Of a DNA stretch of 58,269 bases, positions 48,690 through 57,139 are shown in pieces (position 1 is the stretch's first letter; each line of letters opens with the position of its first letter). The DNA comes from a virus, in the IMG/VR virus record IMGVR_UViG_3300017728_000008, positions 1 to 58,269 of that record. One strand, written 5' to 3'. The notes under the pieces were generated by a model, which was not told where the DNA came from, searched no databases, and worked only from the letters and a program-made list of their open reading frames with translations. Made by a program: the position numbers and the translations under genes.

Positions 48690-49634
48690 TTATTTTTCGT
48701 CTGTGTCTTCTTTTGTTTCTAAGCCTTGTGCAAACTGTACGGCTCCTACTTCTCTAATTGACATACCTGCATATTGTAAAATTTTTAAAACTAAAGTTGG
48801 CTCATCAGAAATTGATAATTCAAAATCTTGAAAGTCAGATTGAGTTTGGTCAAACGAAGGTTCGCCTCCTAACAAGGTAACATATGTCCATTTAGGGTCA
48901 TTAGGATATCTTATGTATTGACATTCTACGGCACCGATAGTGTTTATACTTGCAGGAAACAAACTTAAATTAGGTTCCTGTTGAGTATATGCCGGAAACA
49001 TAGTTGAGGGTGCAGTAAGCAAAGAATTATTAAGCATAGTAATTTTGCTTTGTGTAACTTTTTCTGCTTCATTTACAACACCATCGTCATAAATAACATA
49101 GTTTTGTGGAAACACCGTAAATATATCTGCATTAAGTTGAAGCGTGGTAGGGTTTACTACACTTACAACTTTAGCAACTTGTTGTGTTGTAACATTTCCA
49201 ACAATATCTCCAACACCAACACCGGCTGCAATAAAGTCTGAAGAGTTATCTTCAAGACCATTTACCACCGCATTCGTGTTTACACCTGAAGCCAATAAAC
49301 GAGTGTAAGCTAATACTTTATTTAACAAGTAATAATTATCGTTTGTTGTACTTGGACTTGGGGTAAAAAACTCATTATTAACATTATGTAATAAAAAGTT
49401 AGTTTTGGAAAATATATTTATTACTTCCTCGTATCCTTTTTTGATATCGGCATATCCTGTCCCTGATGCTCTTGCATTTTCTTTATTTATTTGATAGTTG
49501 TACTGATAAAAATAATCTTCAAAAATATCTAACTGTGCCTGTTTAGCAAATAAATTAAAGTCAGAGGGTGAGATGTACCCATAATTATTTTTATTTAGTA
49601 CAGACAATACCGTATTTCTTACCGAATTAATCAT
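48690..49634 (-). CDS. Head-tail adaptor-like protein, 314 aa
   Basis: Start set at ATG 49632-49634 (MINSVRNTVLSVLNKNNYGY); the longer ORF start lies across the promoter box. Contains YISPSDFNLFAKQAQLDIFE (typical of portal-distal adaptor proteins), then a beta domain GVGVGDIVGNVTTQQVAKVV. Likely joins portal and tail. Function inferred from order and sequence pattern. Confidence 0.72.
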   Translation of the reverse strand: MINSVRNTVLSVLNKNNYGYISPSDFNLFAKQAQLDIFEDYFYQYNYQINKENARASGTGYADIKKGYEEVINIFSKTNFLLHNVNNEFFTPSPSTTNDNYYLLNKVLAYTRLLASGVNTNAVVNGLEDNSSDFIAAGVGVGDIVGNVTTQQVAKVVSVVNPTTLQLNADIFTVFPQNYVIYDDGVVNEAEKVTQSKITMLNNSLLTAPSTMFPAYTQQEPNLSLFPASINTIGAVECQYIRYPNDPKWTYVTLLGGEPSFDQTQSDFQDFELSISDEPTLVLKILQYAGMSIREVGAVQFAQGLETKEDTDEK

Positions 49635-49651
49635 TCCTAAAATGTTTAATA

Positions 49652-49659
49652 CAAAGATA
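49652..49659 (-). promoter_or_regulatory. Bacteroidota -7 promoter box before the adaptor gene
   Basis: Minus strand TATCTTTG, 17 nt before the chosen ATG; directly follows the terminator of the capsid-side operon. Confidence 0.65.
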
Positions 49660-49662
49660 CAC

Positions 49663-49690
49663 AAAAAAAAAGAGGGTAGTTAAACCCTCT
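49663..49690 (-). terminator. Intrinsic terminator after the 246-aa gene
   Basis: Minus strand AGAGGG-TTTAACTA-CCCTCT with a run of eight or more T. Ends the head operon before the next promoter. Confidence 0.88.
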
Positions 49691-49714
49691 CTTCCTATTA
49701 TTATGATTAAAAAC

Positions 49715-49737
49715 CAACACACCTTTCACACGTGTTG
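49715..49737. repeat. Small inverted repeat between gene and terminator
   Basis: CAACAC ... GTGTTG with an 11-nt loop in the 90-nt gene-free stretch. May extend the 3' structure of the head mRNA. Low significance alone. Confidence 0.4.
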
Positions 49738-49754
49738 AGCCTACAATATACAAA

Positions 49755-50495
49755 TTACATTTGACTTTCCAAATATTTTAATTGGTCTATTCCATCTTCA
49801 CTCTTAAACCAATCTGCTAAAAATTCTTGTGGGTCAACCCCAAATGGAATTGAAGTCATTCTTTTTTTATTTCCCTCCATATTAAAATAAACATCTTTTC
49901 TTTTATTTCTATAACTCAATAATTTATTGTCAAAAAATAATTGAACTTGAGATTGCAATTTAACATTAGGGTCATTTATAAGGTTTAAAAAACCTTGTGG
50001 ATTTCTCTTTGCAAATATTAATATATCTCTTTTTAATTCAGAGCTACTCAATTTACTGACATCCGTATTAAAAACCACTCGAGCAATATTTTCCATCTGC
50101 TCTATGGATAAAGATTTAGCCTCTACTAATGCATCAACCTCTGCAGTTAACACCTCTACTTCAGCAGCAGCATCTTTTTTGTGGTCCACTTCAACAAACT
50201 TTTTTCCATTTAAAGGGTGATAGTGTAAAAACTCCTGTAGTATAGGATTCTTTTTAGACACCCTAAGCATTCCATCTTCAAAAATTACAGGAGTAACAAC
50301 TACGTTACCATCTTGTTCATCTACAAATGGACTTCTTTGGTTTATTGAAAATCTTAATTCTCTATTAATCCCTTTATCTTCGTCAAAGTATAACAAAGCT
50401 GCATTACGGGAACTTCTTGAAGGAATGATGCACGACAATGGTGCTCTATCTCTTGTGAGTTTATAAACTCTATCTTTTAATTCTGCTTTTTTCAT
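49755..50495 (-). CDS. Capsid-associated protein, 246 aa
   Basis: MKKAELKDRVYKLTRDRAPL, SCIIPSRSSRNAALLYFDED, then a helical middle with KKDAAAEVEVLTAEVDALVE and VDPQEFLADWFKSEDG. Helical and acidic/basic in blocks. Follows the major capsid gene after the palindrome-type terminator, so possibly an abundant head protein. Not recognised. Confidence 0.65.
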   Translation of the reverse strand: MKKAELKDRVYKLTRDRAPLSCIIPSRSSRNAALLYFDEDKGINRELRFSINQRSPFVDEQDGNVVVTPVIFEDGMLRVSKKNPILQEFLHYHPLNGKKFVEVDHKKDAAAEVEVLTAEVDALVEAKSLSIEQMENIARVVFNTDVSKLSSSELKRDILIFAKRNPQGFLNLINDPNVKLQSQVQLFFDNKLLSYRNKRKDVYFNMEGNKKRMTSIPFGVDPQEFLADWFKSEDGIDQLKYLESQM

Positions 50496-50534
50496 TTTTA
50501 AATAATTTAATTTTAATTCAATTTATAATAAAAG

Positions 50535-50566
50535 GAGAGGTGTCTTTGAAGACACCTCCCTTTTAA
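50535..50566 (-). terminator. Palindrome-type terminator after the major capsid gene
   Basis: The dispersed palindrome (50540-50555) with added flanks: on the minus strand GGGAGGTGTCTT-CA-AAGACACCTC-TCC, then TTTTATTATAA. A strong hairpin plus T run right after the capsid stop. Likely lowers readthrough so that the capsid is made in excess of the downstream gene. Confidence 0.8.
50540..50555. repeat. Dispersed palindrome, copy 10 (in terminator)
   Basis: GTGTCTTTGAAGACAC in the hairpin of the capsid terminator. Confidence 0.88.
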
Positions 50567-50574
50567 ATTCAATA

Positions 50575-52065
50575 TTAGTCTTCGAAAAGGACGAAGTTGT
50601 TCGCACCCATTGTACAAACACATCTTTCTGATAAGAAGTGTACCTCCATAGCATCTAAGCTACTTGTAGCTGCACCACCTGCAGAACCTGTAATCCAAGT
50701 CTTATATCTTCGGTCTTCAGTTTCTGAAGCTCTATATCTTACGTGTAGATAAGGTCTCTTAGCATTTTTGCCAAGAACTTGGTCGTACACAGATGTAGAA
50801 CCTGCAGGAACAAGAAGTCCATTGATTGAACCGGAACCACCGACACCGGCTGCTCCTACTGCTAAACCACCTCTCATTGTAGGGTCGTTTAAGTATTTCC
50901 AATCAGTTTTATAGAAATCATATCCTCTACGGAATCCTGAGAATCCTAAGTTAAGAGCCATTTCCTCATCGTTGTCAAATAGTCCGTAAGACGTACCACC
51001 TCCACCGTAAGAGTTCTGTGCTGCTAACATATCATCAATAGCGAATCCGAAATCTCTATCTAAGAAGATAACATTTTCTTCAATTGCACCTTGAGCATCA
51101 AGTCTTCCGATGATTGCATCGAAATCTCCTAAAGCGTCAGGTACACCACCTGTCCATAGGTTACCTCTGTTTTGAACAGTATAGAATATACCTTCAGAAC
51201 CTTTGTTACCATAGTCAGGGTTGTCAGCCGGAGTAGCCGCACCTGAACCTGCTTCTGCAGGAACCGCTTCTACCATAGCCGTTTCAAGATAGTCATCAAA
51301 TCTTAAACGAGTTTCGTGTTCAGATTTCATGTACCATAAATAACCACTTGCTCCATTTTCAGTAGTAACTTCTACCCATCCAATTTGAGCCATATCAGAA
51401 CCTGATACTGCGTACTTATCTTTGATAATGATTGGCGAATTTTCAAAGATGAAGTCATCAGATTCTAAAGAACCATTCATACCTACTGTACCTTTTTTAA
51501 ATTCTGAACCATAAATAAAGATTGTCACATCTGCATTACCTGCACCTGTTCCTGCCGTTACAAGACCACCTGCTTCATAGAAAGCGACTGTAGCTTGTAT
51601 TGGAGAAACGGTTAAGTCAACCGCAGTTACGATACCTTTATTTTCACCTGAACCATCATTTTGGTGAACCACAACAGTTTGCCCTTCTCTTAAAGCTATA
51701 CCGCCTTGAGCTGAAAAAGGATTCTGTCCTGTGATTACTTGACCTGCAGGACCTGCAGGGTCATTGATTTGAAATGTTGCAACGTCAGCACCTTGTGCTG
51801 CAGCCGTGCCTACTTGAGTATACTTCACGTGAAGTCTACCTTGTTCTGCCCATTTCACTAAATCTGAGTTAGAAGGAAGCTCTGCTCCAACTAATCTTAA
51901 GAACGAACCAATCGTTCTGTTTCCATATCTCTCAAATTCCTTTTCATAAGTATCGGGTAGATACTGATTTAAGAAATCAAAGTTTTGGATGTAGTTTGTT
52001 GCCAACGGCACTTGTTGTGCGGACGGCTGAAGGTCAAAACCGGGACCTGTAAAATTTCCTGCCAT
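50575..52065 (-). CDS. Major capsid protein
   Basis: 496 residues, close to the length of crAss-like capsid proteins. LPDTYEKEFERYGNRTIGSF and SDLVKWAEQGRLHVKYTQVG match the N-arm/P-domain pattern of that group, which is HK97-like. GNLWTGGVPDALGDFDAI and MRGGLAVGAAGVGGSGSI follow. Ends AMEVHFLSERCVCTMGANNF. Sits between the scaffold gene and the palindrome-type terminator. Probably the most abundant virion protein and a likely client of the phage GroEL/GroES. Confidence 0.85.
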   Translation of the reverse strand: MAGNFTGPGFDLQPSAQQVPLATNYIQNFDFLNQYLPDTYEKEFERYGNRTIGSFLRLVGAELPSNSDLVKWAEQGRLHVKYTQVGTAAAQGADVATFQINDPAGPAGQVITGQNPFSAQGGIALREGQTVVVHQNDGSGENKGIVTAVDLTVSPIQATVAFYEAGGLVTAGTGAGNADVTIFIYGSEFKKGTVGMNGSLESDDFIFENSPIIIKDKYAVSGSDMAQIGWVEVTTENGASGYLWYMKSEHETRLRFDDYLETAMVEAVPAEAGSGAATPADNPDYGNKGSEGIFYTVQNRGNLWTGGVPDALGDFDAIIGRLDAQGAIEENVIFLDRDFGFAIDDMLAAQNSYGGGGTSYGLFDNDEEMALNLGFSGFRRGYDFYKTDWKYLNDPTMRGGLAVGAAGVGGSGSINGLLVPAGSTSVYDQVLGKNAKRPYLHVRYRASETEDRRYKTWITGSAGGAATSSLDAMEVHFLSERCVCTMGANNFVLFED

Positions 52066-52091
52066 TACTTTTAATTTTTAAAATTGTTAAA

Positions 52092-53228
52092 TTACTTTTT
52101 ATTACTTTTTATTTTTAAGCCTCTTCCACTCGAAGTAGATAAAGACCTAATTTGCAATCCATCCTTCCTGCTCCCTACTTGAGGTGACTTACGCTCTGTC
52201 ATATCGACATTTTTCATTTTGCGTGTCACATCTTCAGTTGCATCAGACTTGCCTTGTTCATAAAAGAACTGAGCAAATTTTTCCGGATTCATTGCTACGG
52301 CTAATGCTCTGTGGTATCCTTCAGCATTATTAAGTAATCCTGTATCTTGGTCTATATACTTTTTTACAAAAGTAGAAGAATCAAGTTGAGATTCTCTAAT
52401 TCTACTGCTATCACCGGGATTATAATTTAAAGTAGTATCTCCAATCTTGAAATCAAAACCTTTGAAATCTTGAAACACTTCATTGGTTTTATCAACAAAC
52501 CAATTTCTTTTTCTTTTTAATTCCTCGTCACTATTTTTAGCCTCTGCTAAATATTGCTTAAAATCATTAAGTTCTTTTTGTTGCTCTTCAGAAACTCCAA
52601 CCGTACTTGACTCAAGGGGTTGTTTGTACATTTCTTTTTGCTCCTTTAAGAACTTTTTGGCTTTCGCAATAGTTTTCTTTTTTGCCAACTTTTTTTTCTT
52701 TACATCTCTTTCCTCGTCAAGCTCTTCATCGTAAGTATAGTCATCCATAAGGACATCTATATCTTCTTCATCGGTAGCCTCTCCTGAAGAAAGAAAATAC
52801 TCAGATAATAATTGGTCTTCAGACAGAGTAGAAAAATCTCGGTTTAGTTTAACATAATCCTCAATGGTTCTACCTGTTTTCTTTTTATACTCAAAATAAC
52901 CTTTTACGTCTTCAGGCAATTCTTCGTTGTCCTTTTGTTGGTCGAAGATTTGGTCTACAGACGTAAACTCTTTTTCATATCTATTCTTAATAAATGAAAG
53001 AACGTCATCCTCTTTTAACTCAGAGGTTTGAGTTGTTTCTTTTGGTGTATCAGTATTTTCTTCTACACTTTCTTGCTTTTTTGTTTCCTGTTGTGCTTCA
53101 ACAGTTGTAGTTTCTGCTTCCACATTAGTATTAGAGTTTTTAGCCTCTGCTACCTTTAATAGTTTTTCCTCTATTTCTGCTTGGGATTTTTGTTCAGCTC
53201 CCTCTACTGCTCTTACTTTTAATTCCAT
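52092..53228 (-). CDS. Scaffold-like acidic protein, 378 aa
   Basis: MELKVRAVEGAEQKSQAEIE, then long Glu/Lys/Gln-rich coiled-coil stretches, an acidic DEEDIDVLMDDYTYDEELDE, and helical KKKLAKKKTIAKAKKFLKEQ. Low aromatic content and high helix propensity are typical of head scaffolds encoded just before the capsid gene. Own promoter 15 nt upstream. No protease motif. Confidence 0.72.
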   Translation of the reverse strand: MELKVRAVEGAEQKSQAEIEEKLLKVAEAKNSNTNVEAETTTVEAQQETKKQESVEENTDTPKETTQTSELKEDDVLSFIKNRYEKEFTSVDQIFDQQKDNEELPEDVKGYFEYKKKTGRTIEDYVKLNRDFSTLSEDQLLSEYFLSSGEATDEEDIDVLMDDYTYDEELDEERDVKKKKLAKKKTIAKAKKFLKEQKEMYKQPLESSTVGVSEEQQKELNDFKQYLAEAKNSDEELKRKRNWFVDKTNEVFQDFKGFDFKIGDTTLNYNPGDSSRIRESQLDSSTFVKKYIDQDTGLLNNAEGYHRALAVAMNPEKFAQFFYEQGKSDATEDVTRKMKNVDMTERKSPQVGSRKDGLQIRSLSTSSGRGLKIKSNKK

Positions 53229-53243
53229 TTGATTTAATTTTTA

Positions 53244-53251
53244 CAAAGTTA
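53244..53251 (-). promoter_or_regulatory. Bacteroidota -7 promoter box before scaffold/capsid
   Basis: Minus strand TAACTTTG, 15 nt before the scaffold ATG at 53228. Would drive scaffold and capsid independently of the portal. Confidence 0.6.
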
Positions 53252-53279
53252 ATAAATAAATTCCGTTCAAATTATTCAC

Positions 53280-55715
53280 TTATTTAGGTGAAAATTCTGC
53301 TAAGTCAAACCCGTCTAAACTATCCTCGTTGGATTCAAATCTTTGAGGAGGTAAGTTGTTTTTACGTTGGTTTATAAGTTTAGATTGTTGGGTATTCTGT
53401 TGGTCTATGCGTGAAGACTTTGCGTCTTCTCTTTGTGACTCTCTTGATTTTAAAGCCTCTTCAGAAATATTTCTTAATTGCTGATTATAATTAAATTCTT
53501 CAGCCATTAATTGTGATTTCAATTGTGCTTCATTATTCATTTTTTCAATCTCAAAAGCTATCTCTGCTTGTTTAAGTTGCATCTTGCCTTGCATTTCTTG
53601 TTGTTGTTTTTGCATAGCAACTTGTGCAGCCATTTGTTGAGACTTCATATTTTGTTGAGCGACCATTGCTTGTTTTTGCATTTCCAATTGGTCTTCTCTT
53701 TCTTGCTTTTGTTTACGTTTAAGTTTCAATAACTGATTAGCAAGTTTAATATTTTTAAGTTCTCTAATATATATAGCATCTTCTAAGTTTATATCTTGTT
53801 TAGAAAGAGCCATTTGAATGTTTTGCTCAAGTTTTGCTTTTGCTTCTTCATCCGGTGAGACTTCAATAAATATTCCAAAATCATATATATATAAATCTTT
53901 TATTTGGTCAAGAATAGATACATTATATTTTCCTATTTTGTTTGCAAAATCATCTGCAAAATCAGCGTACTCTAAAATGTCTGCCACCCTATAAGTTAAT
54001 GCTTCTCCTAAAGAGCGATATATATAAAGACTTCCGTCAAGAATATGACGTGTAGCTACATTAGAGTTTAATGCTGCAAGTTTTTGTAAACCGACCAACG
54101 AATTAGGGTCAGGTATACTTGCGTCTCTTGCTTCATTTAAACCTGTAACAGTTCTAATCATATTCAAATAATGATTATAATTAGTAAGAAGCATTTGAGT
54201 TTTACTTGCACCTGAACTTGATTGTAGTTCTTTAATAGGAACTTTACCTTGATTATATTCTCCGTCTTGCGTATAGCTTCTACCTATAACACTACCTGTT
54301 TGGAAATACAACCTAAGAGCATCTTCCGGATTATAAGCATTACCTGTGCCAAGGTCAACTTCGTTTAAGCCGTCAGCATCTATATATACTCCATCAGGAA
54401 CTACTCTTGATATTACTTGTTGTAGTTTTAAATGAGTCATTTGAATTAAATCCGCAAAAGGTATCATTCTGCGAACCAACGATTCTAATACACCTTTATA
54501 CATACGAGGTGCAACCGCTATATAATTTGGTAAAGCATGTTGAGAAGCCGATTTAGGTCTAACCATATTATGAGCTAATTCCCATTTTAATAGAATATTA
54601 GTACCCATTACCATTACACCATCGTACCAAACATCAATAGTTTTTTCAAACTTTTCAAAGTTACCCTCTTCCATAACTTCAGTTGGAGGATTAAATTGGT
54701 CATCTTTTTCTATTACCTTATTGCCTCCTGTTGCCATAATTTTTTTCTTATAAACCATCTTCTGAGTGGTCTTATAATTAAAATACATTAAGGTCACAGT
54801 ATCTCTATAAAAAACATCGTTCTCATAAAATTGTGCAACATTATAGTAGTCATACCAAGACTGACTGTATTTTGAAATTTCTTCTAAGTCTGACGTAGTA
54901 AGTGTGGGGTCGATTTTTATAAGCTCTGTAATCGGTAGGGTTTTCACTTCTCCCCAATAAAAGCAATCTTTAAAGTGTGGGTCTTCCGTATAGCTATAAA
55001 CTATATTTGCAGGGTCCACATATGAAATTTTTACACCTGAACCTTTTAAAAACTCGTGTTTAGCAACACCTATTCCTAAAACAGTTAAATCGTAATCAAA
55101 TCTTTTTCGTAAATCAACATAATGGTTTTCATCAAAAATAGTATTGATAGCTTCTTCTTCTGCTATCTCAATAGATGGTTTGTAATTTAATTGCATATAC
55201 AAAGAAAGCTCTTCGTCTGACTCAGGTAGTTCACCTTTATCTACAACAAAAGGGTCATAGTTGCCCTTTTTTTCTATAATTTCTAATACCGGTTTTGCAG
55301 CCATTTGCCCTTCTATCATATCTTGATATTTAGAACGCTTGGCTTGAGACATAGCATCCTGTGCATATGCCTTAACTCTAAAAAGTCTATCTGACATACC
55401 GTTTACTACAATATCTACAAACTTAGGAATAATAGGAACCGGAGTCCAATCTAAATTAAGATAAGATAAATCTCCATCAATGGCTAATTCATTCTTGTAT
55501 TTTTTAATTGATTGTTCTCCCCTTGCATATAATTTCAACCTATGGAACTCTCTCCATTGGTCATAAAATCTGCATCCGTTTCCATCTTTACGGAACCACT
55601 CATATTGAATAGCCTGTCCAATCATCAATCCATACTCATCAGTTGCTTTTTCTGCATCTGAAACAAATTGACTTGGAAACCCCGCAGATGAAATATTTAT
55701 TTTTACGTCTTTCAT
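53280..55715 (-). CDS. Portal protein
   Basis: 811 residues, in the size range of crAss-like portals. PVPIIPKFVDIVVNGMSDRL and FRVKAYAQDAMSQAKRSKYQ near residues 93-135, EEEAINTIFDENHYVDLRKR, VRRMIPFADLIQMTHLKLQQ, then a Gln/Lys-rich C-terminal coiled coil (QKQAMVAQQNMKSQQMAAQV). It forms the dodecameric ring through which DNA is packed. Overlaps the terminase gene by 4 nt. Confidence 0.85.
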   Translation of the reverse strand: MKDVKINISSAGFPSQFVSDAEKATDEYGLMIGQAIQYEWFRKDGNGCRFYDQWREFHRLKLYARGEQSIKKYKNELAIDGDLSYLNLDWTPVPIIPKFVDIVVNGMSDRLFRVKAYAQDAMSQAKRSKYQDMIEGQMAAKPVLEIIEKKGNYDPFVVDKGELPESDEELSLYMQLNYKPSIEIAEEEAINTIFDENHYVDLRKRFDYDLTVLGIGVAKHEFLKGSGVKISYVDPANIVYSYTEDPHFKDCFYWGEVKTLPITELIKIDPTLTTSDLEEISKYSQSWYDYYNVAQFYENDVFYRDTVTLMYFNYKTTQKMVYKKKIMATGGNKVIEKDDQFNPPTEVMEEGNFEKFEKTIDVWYDGVMVMGTNILLKWELAHNMVRPKSASQHALPNYIAVAPRMYKGVLESLVRRMIPFADLIQMTHLKLQQVISRVVPDGVYIDADGLNEVDLGTGNAYNPEDALRLYFQTGSVIGRSYTQDGEYNQGKVPIKELQSSSGASKTQMLLTNYNHYLNMIRTVTGLNEARDASIPDPNSLVGLQKLAALNSNVATRHILDGSLYIYRSLGEALTYRVADILEYADFADDFANKIGKYNVSILDQIKDLYIYDFGIFIEVSPDEEAKAKLEQNIQMALSKQDINLEDAIYIRELKNIKLANQLLKLKRKQKQEREDQLEMQKQAMVAQQNMKSQQMAAQVAMQKQQQEMQGKMQLKQAEIAFEIEKMNNEAQLKSQLMAEEFNYNQQLRNISEEALKSRESQREDAKSSRIDQQNTQQSKLINQRKNNLPPQRFESNEDSLDGFDLAEFSPK

Positions 55716-57139
55716 CTAATTATTTGACTTATATTGCCGGTATTAGTATACCTTGCAAAGTTAATCTTTATTTTTGACTCTTTTTGTTCAGGTTGATATA
55801 GATGTTTTTGACAAGCCATTGCTGCTAATCCGGAACTAATTGATGCATCATACTTAGTTCTATTACTTATATCAAATCTCGCCCAATCTTCTAAGGTACG
55901 ATTAAAGCTAATATTCCCCATATCTCCATTTTCTTGTAGTCCCACATATTTTTCAATATAAGACTCAATAGCGGCAGCGTGTGCTTGTTTAACATCTTCG
56001 CTTGAGTTTGGTATCCCTCCTAATTCTTTTTCTGTCTTAGATAGTTTTATAAATTTTTTATCAGGACGATTCATACATAAACCTCTATATCCTCTATTTT
56101 TAAAATGATATAATAATCTTGGTTTGTTATTTTCAATTAATATTGGCATACCATAAAACACACATGCCATTAAAACATCTTCAAAAAATATTTCAGCAGT
56201 TTGAGGTCTTGCAATATATTCTAAGAAAAATTCATTACTTGGTGCTTCCTCCATACTAAACTTAGTAAGACCGTGTAAAGAACCGTTTGAACCTACTCCT
56301 CCAACAGTTCCGCTTATGTCATAAGAGTCACAACCGAATGCACCAATATGTTCGTTTCCGGGATATTTAATTCCATTTTTACTTAAAATGTTATTTTGCA
56401 AATTTTTATTTGGAACCCAAGTTATAAAAAACCTACCTCTATTGTCAGGTGAGAATATTACTTTACCATCTTTAATTCCATCCACCCAAGAAAATGTACC
56501 TCTACTTACGTGGTGGTCGGTTATCATTGCATCATTGTAATCTATTTGTTGATAGATTTTAGTTAAATTAAATAAAGACTGTTTACTCTCATCTCTAAAT
56601 GCATGAGATTCAGTTCTTGGAAATTGTCTGTAATATTCGTTCAATGCATCAGGGTCTTTTTTTAAAGAATCTACTTCATTCTCCCAATAATTAATCGCAC
56701 CTACTTTGATTAATTCATTATCTATTCCTAATACAGGTTTTTTTGTTTCAAAAACCGGATATCCATAGCGGTCAATAAATCCTTCCATATTCCATTCCAT
56801 TGGGATGAAAAGTGAATACATACCACTTTTAGTTTGACCATTAGCGTTTCTTGTTCTTACATCTGAATCATAGAATAATTGTTTAAAATTATTACCACCT
56901 TTATTTAAAGCATTAGAAGTAGAACCCATCATACACTTTCCAATTATCTTACTACCTAATCTTAAACACGTTTTAGTAACTCTCCAATTATTTAAAATAT
57001 TATTAGGCTTTAACCACTTGCCACTTTCATCGTGCACTAACAATAAAAGTTTTTCCCCATCATAAGAGTTGTCATCAGTATTTTTCCAATCTATAGTTGT
57101 GTCCAACCCTTCTATTTCATCGTCATCAAGATTGTACAT
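55712..57139 (-). CDS. Large terminase, C-terminal part (ATPase motif II and nuclease)
   Basis: 475 residues opening MYNLDDDEIEGLDTTIDWKN. Walker B LLLLVHDESGKW (Asp-Glu at about 37-38), then the nuclease domain with HIGAFGCDSYDISGTVGG (candidate catalytic Asp in CDSYD) and NKPRLLYHFKNRGYRGLCMN. Its frame joins the N-terminal part by a -1 shift in an A run at about 57145-57152; with it the protein is about 742 residues. It could also start at its own ATG, but then it would lack the Walker A region. Confidence 0.85.
   Translation of the reverse strand: MYNLDDDEIEGLDTTIDWKNTDDNSYDGEKLLLLVHDESGKWLKPNNILNNWRVTKTCLRLGSKIIGKCMMGSTSNALNKGGNNFKQLFYDSDVRTRNANGQTKSGMYSLFIPMEWNMEGFIDRYGYPVFETKKPVLGIDNELIKVGAINYWENEVDSLKKDPDALNEYYRQFPRTESHAFRDESKQSLFNLTKIYQQIDYNDAMITDHHVSRGTFSWVDGIKDGKVIFSPDNRGRFFITWVPNKNLQNNILSKNGIKYPGNEHIGAFGCDSYDISGTVGGVGSNGSLHGLTKFSMEEAPSNEFFLEYIARPQTAEIFFEDVLMACVFYGMPILIENNKPRLLYHFKNRGYRGLCMNRPDKKFIKLSKTEKELGGIPNSSEDVKQAHAAAIESYIEKYVGLQENGDMGNISFNRTLEDWARFDISNRTKYDASISSGLAAMACQKHLYQPEQKESKIKINFARYTNTGNISQIIR

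Noticed and set aside
53405-53435. Another dyad, GAAGAC-TTTGC-GTCTTC, in the portal gene
   Set aside because: Different sequence from the 16-base palindrome, single copy, explained by codons for EDAKSSR.
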